NCBI RefSeq assembly: GCF_023283985.1
Contig: NZ_JAKIKU010000014.1
Span: forward strand, 1 to 64,000
Direction: 5' to 3'
DNA: 64,000 nucleotides
From: Shewanella electrodiphila
GTDB lineage: Bacteria; Pseudomonadota; Gammaproteobacteria; Enterobacterales; Shewanellaceae
Part shown: piece by piece, positions 26,038 through 34,713 of the stretch
Numbering within the stretch: the first letter of the stretch is position 1
Layout: the number at the start of each line of letters is the position of its first letter
The notes under the pieces: model-generated
Databases searched by the model: none
What the model was told of the DNA's origin: nothing
What the model saw: only the letters and a program-made list of their open reading frames with translations
Made by a program: the position numbers and the translations under genes

Positions 26038-26561
26038 TAACTGACACTCTTATTAATAAGGGTTTCATTTGCAGTGGCATTTTGCGCTACTTCTTGGCTA
26101 TGACTGGCAAGTTCAGCAGCTAATTCTTGTTTTAGCTCACCTTCAGCTAACAACGGTAAAATTTTCTGCCTAAATACAGCTGGGGTGACAAAGCACAATT
26201 CTTCGGTTTCGATTTCTACCGCTGCTTGGATGGTATAGCCTTTTGTTATTCGCTGGCCGGTTTCAGCATCGTGAATTTGATAGTTGATCCTCAGGCGATT
26301 TTCCCACTCAACAATGGCAGCATGCACAATTAAGTGCTGATCGAAGGTACTGCTTTTTACATATTTAAGCTGAGTATCCACAATGGGCCAAGCGTAACCT
26401 GAGTGCATCATTTGACGGTAGTTATAACCGAGTTCATCGAGCAATTTACAGCGAGCGACTTCAAAATAGCGTAAATAGTTACCATGCCAAGTGATGCCCA
26501 TTGAGTCCACATCATGAAAGGGCACCACCATAGCGAGTTCGGTGCTGAAAATGGCTTTCAT
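26037..26561 (-). CDS. apeK: Aryl polyene hotdog thioesterase (4HBT-like)
   Basis: A 174-residue hotdog protein. VPFHDVDSMGITWHGNYLRY (residues about 14-33) is the signature of 4-hydroxybenzoyl-CoA-type thioesterases: Asp17 or Asp19 in place of the catalytic Asp, then the H-G-N-Y-L-R-Y-F-E helix. It probably clears stalled or misloaded acyl chains from the carrier proteins or releases a chain. Only 1 bp separates it from the ammonia-lyase gene, and it overlaps the LolA-like gene by one base. The C-terminus carries a 30-residue Ala/Glu-rich tail outside the domain. Confidence 0.85.
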   Translation of the reverse strand: MKAIFSTELAMVVPFHDVDSMGITWHGNYLRYFEVARCKLLDELGYNYRQMMHSGYAWPIVDTQLKYVKSSTFDQHLIVHAAIVEWENRLRINYQIHDAETGQRITKGYTIQAAVEIETEELCFVTPAVFRQKILPLLAEGELKQELAAELASHSQEVAQNATANETLINKSVS

Positions 26562-26562
26562 A

Positions 26563-28128
26563 TCAGCAAACCTCCCACTGACCTAATTGAATTTTCTCGA
26601 CGGTTTGACGTAAAACCGCTTCCAGTGGGCGATCTTCAGTGAGTAACTCAAAGTCTTCACTGACCTGTGCAACAGTTTTAGCTAACGATGGTGTTAATGA
26701 ATCTTGTGCTAATTCATTTTGGGCGATACGTAAGTGTATCCCCTGTGTCATCGCTAATAATGCGGCAGCAGCTACTTGTTCGGTAAGTTGTAATACACGC
26801 ATACAGTCACGTGCAGCAATAGTACCCATGCTGACTTTATCTTGGTTATGGCACTCTGTGGAGCGAGAAAACACACTGGCTGGCATAGTGTTCTTTAATG
26901 CTTCAGCAGTCCAAGCAGACACGCCAATTTGCACTGCTTTAAAGCCGTGGTTAATCGCTTGTCTTGCCCCAACGGCTGCCGATAAGTTAGCGGGTAAGCC
27001 GTTATTAAATTTGGTGTCCATTACCAATGCCATTTGACGATCGATTAAATCGGCAAGATTAGCGACGGTGTTTTTCATTGAATCCATCACAAATGCGATA
27101 TGACCACCATAGAAGTGACCACCATGAAGAATATGCTCACCTTCGCCATCGACAATTGGATTGTCATTGGCGCTGTTTAATTCGGTTTCAATGAATTGAC
27201 GCATAAATGGCAATGCATCTTGTAGTACACCAATGATATGCGGTGCACAGCGAATCGAATAACGATCTTGTAATCGGTCTGAGTTTCTTGGGTGGGTGTG
27301 ATGGTTTAAATCTTCACGGATCCAAGCTGCAATTTGGTTTTGCCCAGGATGCGGTTTAGCATCAAATAAGATGTCATCAAAGTGATTTGAATTACCTTTA
27401 AGTGTTAGCGATGCCATAGCTGTAATGCGACTCGATAAGCGTGCTAAATACTGAGCGCGATCGAAAGCTAAACAGGCTAAAGCGGTCATCACTGCGGTGC
27501 CATTCATTAATGCTAACCCTTCTTTAGGACGCAGCGTTAATGGCACAATATTTAGCTCGGCGTATACCTCTTTTGTAGCGCGGCGCTTACCTTGATAAAC
27601 CACATCTCGCTCGCCAATCAATACCGCTGCTAAGTATGACAGCGGGGTTAAGTCACCGCTTGCGCCTACCGATCCTTCTTCAGGAATAACAGGGGTAATA
27701 TCGAGGTTAAGTAATAATTCAATGCGCTGAAGTAACTCATAAGTCACTCCTGATTTGCCCACAGCGAGTGAGTTTAATCGACAAGCCATAATGGCTCTAG
27801 ATTGCATCGGCGAGAAAATATCACCTAATCCGCAGCCATGAAAACGGGACAAATGTAGCGGTAATTCATGGACTAAATCCAGACCAACATTGACAGTACA
27901 TGAGTCGCCATAACCTGTTGTTACGCCATAAACCACACCTTCTTCGTTTAATAAGCTATCGATAAAACGAGCACCTTTTTGAATGTATTCTTGGTACTCA
28001 GGTGTCTCATTTAACTTTACAGGCGCCCCTTTAGCGACACTGACGACTTGCTCAAGGCTAATAGATCGTTGACCGAAGTTTACCGTTGCCAAATTTGGGG
28101 TTGCTGAAGATGAAGTCGATTGGCTCAT
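26563..28128 (-). CDS. MIO-dependent aromatic amino acid ammonia-lyase
   Basis: A 521-residue enzyme of the HAL/TAL/PAL family. The Ala-Ser-Gly triad that cyclises to the MIO cofactor is in GSVGASGDLTPLSYLAAVLI, the catalytic Tyr region is VVYGVTTGYGDS (about residue 70), and NSANDNPIVDGEGEHILHGG is the second signature. The selectivity pair aligning with Ser-His of HAL, His-Leu of TAL or Phe-Leu of PAL is Phe-His in HLSRFHGCGLG. Made in this operon, it most likely supplies a cinnamate- or coumarate-like starter for the AMP-ligase rather than serving histidine breakdown. The substrate is uncertain. Confidence 0.88.
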   Translation of the reverse strand: MSQSTSSSATPNLATVNFGQRSISLEQVVSVAKGAPVKLNETPEYQEYIQKGARFIDSLLNEEGVVYGVTTGYGDSCTVNVGLDLVHELPLHLSRFHGCGLGDIFSPMQSRAIMACRLNSLAVGKSGVTYELLQRIELLLNLDITPVIPEEGSVGASGDLTPLSYLAAVLIGERDVVYQGKRRATKEVYAELNIVPLTLRPKEGLALMNGTAVMTALACLAFDRAQYLARLSSRITAMASLTLKGNSNHFDDILFDAKPHPGQNQIAAWIREDLNHHTHPRNSDRLQDRYSIRCAPHIIGVLQDALPFMRQFIETELNSANDNPIVDGEGEHILHGGHFYGGHIAFVMDSMKNTVANLADLIDRQMALVMDTKFNNGLPANLSAAVGARQAINHGFKAVQIGVSAWTAEALKNTMPASVFSRSTECHNQDKVSMGTIAARDCMRVLQLTEQVAAAALLAMTQGIHLRIAQNELAQDSLTPSLAKTVAQVSEDFELLTEDRPLEAVLRQTVEKIQLGQWEVC

Positions 28129-28132
28129 GGTA

Positions 28133-29926
28133 TTACTGTTCCTGCTTATTGTTAGGTGAAGAGTGCTGTGACGAAGCCGGTTGTGCAGAACTGCTCGGTG
28201 TTGAACTGCTATGCGATGAATCAGATTCAGCAGTTGTTTGTGCTTGTTCTGCCTTTACTCTTTGTGAGTCTTCGTCGCGACGCCAAAAATCATAAAAATT
28301 AAACCACTGCAACGGTTGGCTGGTAGCAAAATGTTCAAGACGGCGGCTATATTCACAAGCCGCGTCATCTAAACGCTCAGTACGTCCGGCTCGTGGGCCT
28401 TTTAAACTATCTGACAAGTGTTCTACATGAACTCGGTATCGACCTTGTTCTTGTAAACAAAACATGGTGTAAACAGGACAATCAAGCAGGCCAGCAAGGA
28501 TAAATGGACCTTGAGGAAATGCCGCTTGTTGATCAATAAAGTCGTGATAAAACACTCGACCGGCAGTATCTGATGAGGTGCGATCTGCGGCTATCACGAC
28601 CAATTCTCCAGCTGCAATTTTATCTTGCAATAACATGGCTGTACTTGGGCCAAGTTCGTTAACCTGGATAAGGTTTAATCCGCTATTCGGGTTAAGTTGC
28701 TTCAGGACATTATTAAAGTTTTCAGCATGGCTAGTGAGCACCATGACATTCACTTTAACCTGCTGCTGGTGGATAGAAATCGCTCGGCAGAGTTCAAGAT
28801 TACCTAAGTGAGACACTAACAATACCGCGCCTTGGCCTGACTCAACTTGGTCGGCTAAGATATGCCTATCAGGAAAGTCGACTTGGGCGAGTTTAATCCG
28901 ATCGCACCAAGCATCAATTCTGTCTAATGCAGCATTACCAAAGGCAAAAAAGTGTTTCAGGCTGTCTCGCCAAGTGACAGGATCTGATAACTGTTCATGT
29001 AGTGGGTGCTTGAGTTTAACTCGACGTAAAAAGTCCATTGAAGCATTTCTAGCTGTCACACCCGTCAAGAAGAAGTAACAAATCACTGGGTACATGATCG
29101 CTCTGCACAGCCAATGTCCGCCTAAACGGTAACTGTCGGCGATGAGCTTTATACCCCAGTAGCTGCCACGTTCTCCCATGGCAGACCAATGTTTATTAGC
29201 GTTTTTTTTTGAAAGTATTTTCGGTAAGCGCTTTAACATGCCGAAAAACAACCCAGTGTGCATGGCTGAAATACGGATGTTATCTTTAACTCCCTGAAAG
29301 TGGCTGATGCCATCTTCTGGGTAAATCACTTTGGTTGGAATGTGTGTTACTGGTACACCTTGCCAGTGCAGTTTCACCATGATTTCAATATCAAAATCCA
29401 TTCGCTCACCTAATGCTTGCTCGCGAAAGAGTTGCTCAGTTGCCGCTAAAGGGTAAACCCTAAAGCCACACATAGAATCTTGAATATCAAAACTTAAGGT
29501 TTCAACCCATACCCAAAAATGAGTGATGTAGCGACCATATAAACGGCCTTTAGGCACAGATTCATCATACTGAGGTTTACCAGAAATCAGTGCAAGAGGC
29601 TCCGCTTCACTGGCGGCAATCATAGTAGGAATATCATCTAAGCAATGCTGACCATCGGCGTCGATTTGCAATGCATGGGTGAATCCATCCGCGAAGGCTG
29701 CACGCAGTCCAGTCGTCACAGCAGCGCCTTTGCCACGATTAAATGGGTGAGTTAACAGCGTCACCCAGTCATATTTATCCGCTAACGATTGTAATAAATA
29801 ACGAGTCTCGTCATTACTACCGTCGTTAATCAGATAGCAAGGTAAGCCAAATGGCGCTAACGCCACTAAGGTGTCTGCAATGGCTTGTTGATGATTATAA
29901 TTGGGAATGATCAGTGCCAACTTCAT
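28133..29926 (-). CDS. apeJ: Glycosyltransferase/acyltransferase fusion of the aryl polyene operon
   Basis: A 597-residue two-domain protein. Residues about 1-235 are a GT-A family 2 glycosyltransferase (LALIIPNYNHQQAIADTLVA; GKGAAVTTGLRAAF; ALQIDADGQHC with the DxD; RMDFDIEIMVKLHW). Residues about 270-560 are a lysophospholipid-acyltransferase fold of the LpxL/HtrB type (GAVLLVSHLGNLELCRAI with the H-x4-E motif, then FPQGPFILAGLLDCPVYTMF). A Ser/Gln-rich tail follows. It probably builds the lipid-type anchor on which the polyene sits. It overlaps the dehydratase gene by 4 bp. This fusion is normal for the cluster type. Confidence 0.88.
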   Translation of the reverse strand: MKLALIIPNYNHQQAIADTLVALAPFGLPCYLINDGSNDETRYLLQSLADKYDWVTLLTHPFNRGKGAAVTTGLRAAFADGFTHALQIDADGQHCLDDIPTMIAASEAEPLALISGKPQYDESVPKGRLYGRYITHFWVWVETLSFDIQDSMCGFRVYPLAATEQLFREQALGERMDFDIEIMVKLHWQGVPVTHIPTKVIYPEDGISHFQGVKDNIRISAMHTGLFFGMLKRLPKILSKKNANKHWSAMGERGSYWGIKLIADSYRLGGHWLCRAIMYPVICYFFLTGVTARNASMDFLRRVKLKHPLHEQLSDPVTWRDSLKHFFAFGNAALDRIDAWCDRIKLAQVDFPDRHILADQVESGQGAVLLVSHLGNLELCRAISIHQQQVKVNVMVLTSHAENFNNVLKQLNPNSGLNLIQVNELGPSTAMLLQDKIAAGELVVIAADRTSSDTAGRVFYHDFIDQQAAFPQGPFILAGLLDCPVYTMFCLQEQGRYRVHVEHLSDSLKGPRAGRTERLDDAACEYSRRLEHFATSQPLQWFNFYDFWRRDEDSQRVKAEQAQTTAESDSSHSSSTPSSSAQPASSQHSSPNNKQEQ

Positions 29927-30315
29927 GATTGGCGCTCCTTGCTGCTAGTGCTTGAACCAGCATTTTCTGTCAGTGCAATACGGCCAGAAGCATAGCGTTT
30001 TTCACCATCACGGTAGCTGAAAGTGAGTTTTGATTTTGCGGCGTTATGGCTGATAAATAACTCCACTTGGCTGTCGGGCAGCATCAGCTGCTGGAATTTA
30101 AGTACTTCAAGGCTGGCAACATCGGGCTGATAACCAAACGCCTGACAACCTAATTGAATAGCCCAGTCGAGTTGGGTTACGCCAGGTAAAACTGCTTGTT
30201 CTTCAAAATGGCCTTTAAAGTAATCCAGCTCTGCGGCAACAAAAATTTGCCAACTGATGCCATCATCAGTGGTTTGCTGACTGATTATTTGGGGTAAAGC
30301 TGATTTAATCATCAT
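29923..30315 (-). CDS. apeI: Aryl polyene 3-hydroxyacyl-ACP dehydratase (small hotdog)
   Basis: A 130-residue FabA/FabZ-like hotdog domain: FKGHFEEQAVLPGVTQLDWA (residues about 32-51), with catalytic His in GHF and the LPG-V turn, then LEVLKFQQLMLPDSQVEL and YASGRIAL. It likely dehydrates the hydroxyacyl chain together with the larger dehydratase near the operon's end. The start overlaps the ligase gene's 3' end by 11 bp, and the 3' end overlaps the next gene by 4 bp, so translation is coupled. Confidence 0.87.
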   Translation of the reverse strand: MMIKSALPQIISQQTTDDGISWQIFVAAELDYFKGHFEEQAVLPGVTQLDWAIQLGCQAFGYQPDVASLEVLKFQQLMLPDSQVELFISHNAAKSKLTFSYRDGEKRYASGRIALTENAGSSTSSKERQS

Positions 30316-31672
30316 TAAATACTGTCAATAAATCCGTTTGTATACGCTTACCTTGTGCATTGACAGGTAAGGCTTCTGGGTAGCGCCAACGACGAGGTAA
30401 AGTCACTCGTTCGAACTCGCTAAGTAAATGTTTTTTAAGGTGGTTGTTAACACTCAATTTACCGGAGTCATCCAGCTGTGCTAGACCTTGTTCTGTTAAG
30501 GTGATGGCTGCACCTAGCATCATCCTTGGCTCTGTTAATTGAACCACCGCAGCTTCTTTGACAAACGGGTGCGTGCATAGCAAGCCTTCCATCTGCGCCA
30601 AGGATAAGCGTTTTTCTTCTACTTTCACGATACGATCGAGACGGTGAAGCAAGGTAAAACGCCCGTCGGCTGCAAGCTCAATTTTGTCATCACATTTTAG
30701 CCACTCAGAATCAGAGGCTAAATATGGCGATTTGATCATTAAGGCGCCATCTTCTGGATTGCTGGCAATATCAATTTGACTGAATGGTAGCCAGGTTCTG
30801 TTTGGCGACATTTGACGACGATAAGCAACGCCGCCAGTTTCAGTGCTACCAAAGACTTCAATTGGAAATTGGCCATAACAGGTATGAATATGCTGCGACG
30901 CTTCATAGCTTAACGGACCGCCAGAGCTGAAGATAAGGCTTGGTGCAAGCTGTTGTTGCTCAAACTCAAGGGCTTCAGGTAATCGTGACAATTGCGCAGG
31001 ACTGCTGACTAAACACAGGTTTGGCATTAATGCTATGTAATAACTCAGGGTTTCTGGGTATTCAATTAAGTCACTTAAAAAGGGACGGCTGGCAGCTAAT
31101 GGCCACAAGATTTTAAACAGTAAACCGTAAATATGTTGGTGAGAAACCGTTGATACCACACTGCATTGGGGTAATCTTGACGCAAAAGTGCTTTCCAGTA
31201 CGCTGACTTCAGCATCCAGTTGTTCAATGGATTTTTGAATCGCTTTAGGTTCACCACTACTGCCTGAGGTGAATAGGACTAAATCACCGATTTGAGATGA
31301 TTGTGGCCAAGGTTTATTGGCTAAGCCCATTTCTTTTTTTAATAGAATAAAGTGTTTAACTTCAGACAGTGGCTGATCTGCAATGATGCCATCGAAAGCA
31401 TGATTTAATTCGTTTAATGTGCCGCCTTGGGTATTTGACGGCAATATGACTTGTTTACCTGCTAATAGCGCTGCGCAAATGCCAGCTGCAAATAAATCAC
31501 TGGTTTCAGCGGCCAATAACCAACGCTTAATTGGACTTGCATTGAGTTGCTCGAATAGATGGGCAACATGAGCTGTAAACAGTGAGCCTGTTACGATGTC
31601 ATGATGATTGAAACTAATTAGTTGTTGCGTTTTAGGGCCAGTATTAAGCCAATTTATCAGCAAGTTATTCAT
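30305..31672 (-). CDS. apeH: AMP-ligase loading the aryl starter
   Basis: A 455-residue adenylate-forming enzyme. Core motifs can be seen: LVLFTSGSSGEPKAIQKS (phosphate loop), VFGSTETGGVAYRR (A5), LLHRLDRIVKVEEKRLS (A8) and a C-terminal lysine in PVNAQGKRIQT (A10). It probably activates a (hydroxy)cinnamic acid or similar head group and loads it onto one of the two ACPs. It is shorter than standalone CoA ligases, as usual in aryl polyene clusters. It overlaps its upstream membrane-protein gene by 8 bp. Confidence 0.9.
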   Translation of the reverse strand: MNNLLINWLNTGPKTQQLISFNHHDIVTGSLFTAHVAHLFEQLNASPIKRWLLAAETSDLFAAGICAALLAGKQVILPSNTQGGTLNELNHAFDGIIADQPLSEVKHFILLKKEMGLANKPWPQSSQIGDLVLFTSGSSGEPKAIQKSIEQLDAEVSVLESTFASRLPQCSVVSTVSHQHIYGLLFKILWPLAASRPFLSDLIEYPETLSYYIALMPNLCLVSSPAQLSRLPEALEFEQQQLAPSLIFSSGGPLSYEASQHIHTCYGQFPIEVFGSTETGGVAYRRQMSPNRTWLPFSQIDIASNPEDGALMIKSPYLASDSEWLKCDDKIELAADGRFTLLHRLDRIVKVEEKRLSLAQMEGLLCTHPFVKEAAVVQLTEPRMMLGAAITLTEQGLAQLDDSGKLSVNNHLKKHLLSEFERVTLPRRWRYPEALPVNAQGKRIQTDLLTVFNDD

Positions 31673-32216
31673 GTTTTTTCAACCAAAAGTTGCGATATAT
31701 CCATTCTCCACCGAGCAGTAAACCCATGAAGATATAGGCAATTAATCCATTATAAAGTGTCCACAATTCCAATGTGGCAAACTCTGCAGTATAAAATGCA
31801 GCTAATCCATTAATGATAAATAATCCACACCAAAGGCGAGTAACATTATTTAAATATGGAATGGCTGAATCTGGTAAATCAGGCTCTTTTAACTTGGCCA
31901 AGCGTTCGATCATGCTTGGGCCTTTTATTAACGAGCTAGTAAACAGTCCCAACATAGTCATGTTAATGACTACAGGGTAATACAGTAGCCAGTCATTACG
32001 TTTAGCAATAAAACTGGCAGCAGTTAAGCCAATACCAACCAGTATGGGCAACACCATGGTTTTTAACTGCCGTTTATTTAGCGCTAAGCGTGCGATTAAT
32101 ATGGCGCAAAGTAATAGCGCAATGGTGCCTGGTGGAAGGTACTGCAAGCCAAAGTAAACCGCTAACGGGTAACAGATAATGACGATGGCTGTGACGATTT
32201 GCAGTAGTAGCACCAT
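31665..32216 (-). CDS. apeG: Multi-pass membrane protein of the aryl polyene operon
   Basis: A 183-residue protein with five or six hydrophobic helices (LLLQIVTAIVIICYPLAVYF; TIALLLCAILIARLAL; VLPILVGIGLTAASFIA; VVINMTMLGLFTSSLI; LWTLYNGLIAYIFMGLLL) and a charged loop with PSMIERLAKL in the middle. This fits the conserved small membrane protein placed between the ACP and ligase genes in aryl polyene clusters (COG4648 type). Its role is not established. Start and stop overlap both neighbours. Confidence 0.78.
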   Translation of the reverse strand: MVLLLQIVTAIVIICYPLAVYFGLQYLPPGTIALLLCAILIARLALNKRQLKTMVLPILVGIGLTAASFIAKRNDWLLYYPVVINMTMLGLFTSSLIKGPSMIERLAKLKEPDLPDSAIPYLNNVTRLWCGLFIINGLAAFYTAEFATLELWTLYNGLIAYIFMGLLLGGEWIYRNFWLKKHE

Positions 32217-32464
32217 TAATCTTTCATTAAGCCTTCAATGGCATTGACCACATCTTCAACTGTGCGCACAGTTTTAAATTGCTCAGGTTGAATCTTCTTG
32301 CCAGTCATTTGCTGTAGCTTTATCACTAAATCAACAGCATCAATGCTATCTAAATCTAAAGACTCATAAAGTGAAGCATCTAGGCTGATATCTTCAGCTT
32401 CGATTTCAAACTCATCGACTAATATTTGCGTCAGCATCTCTAGGATTTGATCACGATTTTTCAT
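32216..32464 (-). CDS. apeF: Acyl carrier protein 2 of the aryl polyene operon
   Basis: An 82-residue ACP. The phosphopantetheine attachment serine is in YESLDLDSIDAVDLVI (Ser41 region), and the four-helix pattern is visible, with acidic residues throughout. It would be primed by a host phosphopantetheinyl transferase and carry the aryl starter or malonyl group. AGGAGT lies before the ATG. It is 9 bp from the other ACP gene. Confidence 0.92.
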   Translation of the reverse strand: MKNRDQILEMLTQILVDEFEIEAEDISLDASLYESLDLDSIDAVDLVIKLQQMTGKKIQPEQFKTVRTVEDVVNAIEGLMKD

Positions 32465-32472
32465 GATAACTC

Positions 32473-32727
32473 CTAAGAACGTTGAGATTCGATAAAGCTA
32501 GCTAAACTCGCCACACTGAAAAAGTGTGCTTTAGTGGCATCAGAGTTTGCTTCGATTTTGATGTCGAATTGCTTTTTAATCGCTAAGCCTAATTCAAGCG
32601 CATCAATTGAGTCTAACCCCAATCCCTCACCAAAAAGTGGTGCGTCGGTGTCAATATCATCAATACTGACATCTTCTAAGTCGAGGCAGTCGATGATCAG
32701 TTGTTTAATTTCGTTATGTAGATTCAT
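32473..32727 (-). CDS. apeE: Acyl carrier protein 1 of the aryl polyene operon
   Basis: An 84-residue ACP with the serine in LFGEGLGLDSIDALELGLA (Ser near 40). It is more divergent at its C-terminus (TKAHFFSVASLASFIESQ) than the second ACP, so the two probably serve different steps, for example starter loading and chain extension. It starts 28 bp downstream of the acyltransferase gene. Confidence 0.92.
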   Translation of the reverse strand: MNLHNEIKQLIIDCLDLEDVSIDDIDTDAPLFGEGLGLDSIDALELGLAIKKQFDIKIEANSDATKAHFFSVASLASFIESQRS

Positions 32728-32755
32728 ATTAATATTCTAATTTGTTTGATTGTAA

Positions 32756-33607
32756 TTATTTCTTAGTCGTTGCAGATAAGGGCGGTAGTGCGGTTATCTG
32801 CTGCGAATAAAGCTGCTCTAACTCTCTGGTCAGTACGCGAGCCATTTTTGCATCACTCGTTTGGTTTATATCATACCTTAGCTGGTCAAAAGCTGCGCCA
32901 ATTTCTACAGACATATTTACTGTTTGTCTTGGCGGTTCGTACCAAGGTTGTTGCTTAGTTAGTCCTGCTACGTCGACATGTAGCAAAACAGGAAGGATAT
33001 CTGTGCGGGTGCGTATTGCAATGTTTGCTGCGCCGCGAGCAAATGGGTTGATTTGGGTGCCAACCACAGTGCGAGTTCCTTCAGGAAAAATGATGAGGTT
33101 GGTGCTATCGTTCAGCACTTGTTGGCAATCTTTCAGTAGTAATTCTGCGCCGCGATTTGGAATATAACCAGCTGATGATAAGACACCACGCATGAATGGG
33201 TTGCGCCAAAGCGATTGTTTCACAATGCACCCCGCATTGGGGATAAGGCTTATTAGCACCACGACATCGATTAAGGTTGGGTGATTAGCAATAACAATCA
33301 TGCCTTTGGCATCTGCTAATGCTTGGGTATTTGGGGCGCTGACTTTAATTAACCCTGTGAAGGTTAGCATCCACACAAAACCTTTAAACATATAGTGCAC
33401 CGCTTTTTGAACTCTAGCGATCCGCTGCTGTTTTGAGCCAGGCCAAAAACGCAGCACAGGCAAAATGGTTAATGAACTTAATAACCCTCCTATGCCAAAG
33501 ACCACATAACACATCACGCCACCAATCCAGCGAGGGATATAGGCCATTCCTGTTAAATATGGGAATGGCTTTGGATGCTTAAAGTGACCTTGATGGGTTA
33601 GGCTCAT
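32756..33607 (-). CDS. apeD: 1-acylglycerol-3-phosphate-type acyltransferase
   Basis: A 283-residue PlsC-like enzyme. The H-x4-D motif is in VIANHPTLIDVVVLISL (about residue 105), and the second motif is NLIIFPEGTRTVVG (about 175). Two hydrophobic helices precede the domain (residues about 28-50 and 72-90), so it is membrane bound. It probably acylates the lipid-like anchor to which the polyene is attached. The gap to the chain-length-factor gene is 3 bp, so they are co-transcribed. Confidence 0.9.
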   Translation of the reverse strand: MSLTHQGHFKHPKPFPYLTGMAYIPRWIGGVMCYVVFGIGGLLSSLTILPVLRFWPGSKQQRIARVQKAVHYMFKGFVWMLTFTGLIKVSAPNTQALADAKGMIVIANHPTLIDVVVLISLIPNAGCIVKQSLWRNPFMRGVLSSAGYIPNRGAELLLKDCQQVLNDSTNLIIFPEGTRTVVGTQINPFARGAANIAIRTRTDILPVLLHVDVAGLTKQQPWYEPPRQTVNMSVEIGAAFDQLRYDINQTSDAKMARVLTRELEQLYSQQITALPPLSATTKK

Positions 33608-33610
33608 TGT

Positions 33611-34378
33611 CTACAACCGCCCAACAGAGTCAGAAGTGGCTGTTAACTGCCAGTGCCACTGACTTATATGGCCTGATAGTGATTTCTGGCAAGCGATGCC
33701 ATTGATGAACTCTGCAAAGCTTAATGTTTTCTGGCCGCTTACGTTATCTGCCATAGCTTGTTCGTTTGAAGGGCTTAATGTCAGCTGGGCAATAGCGGGT
33801 TGTTGGCCATTATTTGCTGGTGCTAAATACAAGCCCATGGCTAATGGTAGTTCATTCTCTTGGGTATACTGATTATAAACCGCAGGCACCGGATCATCGC
33901 CAAACACTAATAATACAGGAGCTGGATTTTCAGCTAACTGAGCATAAGTTTCGATCACGGCTTGAGATAACGTTTCTTCACCTGCAGCAATTGACGTTGA
34001 AGGCGCAGTATTGCCAGTTACGATGCCATATATCCCACTGGCGGTATTATGTACTGACTGACTAAAGGCGAGGGGAGATAAGGCTTCTTTAGCAACAATA
34101 TCTTCTAGTAAGCCAAGGGTGCGCGTGAGTTCACCATGACGTGAGGAAAATACACTACGGCAATCTTGGGCTGGCTGACAATCATGGGCAGCATAGAGCA
34201 TCATTTTAGTTAAACGACTAAAACGGCGGCGCTGCATCGCAGGAACATGGGCTAATGCAGGAGAATCTTTTTTGTCTAATGACGGTGCGGTGCTTTTATC
34301 CCAATGAGTCCAGCTTTCTTTATCTTGAAAGTCCACAGACCAAGCGCCCCATGACAGGATATCAAATACTAATTGCAC
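33611..34378 (-). CDS. apeC: Chain-length-factor-like ketosynthase N-terminal protein
   Basis: A 255-residue protein resembling the N-terminal half of a ketosynthase (Ketoacyl-synt_2 type). It starts with GTG, and AGAGG lies upstream. MQLVFDILSWGAWS opens the fold; FSQSVHNTASGIYGIVTGN and STSIAAGEETLSQAVIETYA follow the core strands. The nucleophile position lies in TSIAAGE, with no cysteine, so it is not itself a catalyst. In characterised clusters such a protein pairs with ApeO and sets chain length. It is the first gene of the operon, 111 bp after the tandem repeats. Confidence 0.83.
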   Translation of the reverse strand: MQLVFDILSWGAWSVDFQDKESWTHWDKSTAPSLDKKDSPALAHVPAMQRRRFSRLTKMMLYAAHDCQPAQDCRSVFSSRHGELTRTLGLLEDIVAKEALSPLAFSQSVHNTASGIYGIVTGNTAPSTSIAAGEETLSQAVIETYAQLAENPAPVLLVFGDDPVPAVYNQYTQENELPLAMGLYLAPANNGQQPAIAQLTLSPSNEQAMADNVSGQKTLSFAEFINGIACQKSLSGHISQWHWQLTATSDSVGRL

Positions 34379-34488
34379 TATTTTGCCTCTGATATGACCC
34401 CGTTATCCCTAACTGGGTGACATTTTCCGTGCTTTTGATTTATTAATGCGTTGCTCTAAAACAACTATCAGGCTGAACTGTAATAACG

Positions 34489-34572
34489 GTACCGTAATAA
34501 TTGTACCGTAATAATTGTACCGTAATAATTGTACCGTAATAATTGTACCGTAATAATTGTACCGTAATAATT
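34489..34572. repeat. Six tandem 14-bp repeats upstream of the aryl polyene operon
   Basis: Six perfect copies of GTACCGTAATAATT (starts at 34489, 34503, 34517, 34531, 34545 and 34559), with a partial copy on the left. The array lies between the operon's GTG start (34378, minus strand) and the terminator of the upstream DUF3014 gene (34605-34638), exactly where the operon's promoter must be. Each unit holds the GTAC palindrome. The 14-bp period is neither coding nor helical-turn matched, so it may be a multi-copy regulator-binding array or a length-variable spacer. The rest of the 335-bp gap holds no gene. Confidence 0.95.
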
Positions 34573-34604
34573 GCGACTTAATGAAGCTTTTTGCAATGAG
34601 CAGA

Positions 34605-34638
34605 AATAAAAATAGCGACACGAATGTCACTATTTTTA
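34605..34638. terminator. Bidirectional terminator after the DUF3014 gene
   Basis: ATAGCGACA (34612-34620) pairs with TGTCACTAT (34625-34633, one G-T pair) around CGAA (TTCG on the minus strand), and both flanks are T- or A-rich: AATAAAAA on the left and TTTTTATC on the right. It ends the minus-strand DUF3014 transcript, so the aryl polyene operon has its own promoter. Confidence 0.8.
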
Positions 34639-34713
34639 TCAAGCTCACATAGCTATGCAAAAATTCCAAATAAATATGGAACCAGCATTCACGATATAGC
34701 GTTACGCTATTCG

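Noticed and set aside
34489..34572. CRISPR array
   Set aside because: The repeats are 14 bp with no spacers, so it is a plain tandem array; no cas gene is in the window.
34409..34669. 86-aa open frame on the minus strand running through the 14-bp repeats
   Set aside because: Its middle is simply the translation of the repeat (14 codons per three units), with no ribosome binding site and no family; it also runs through the upstream terminator.
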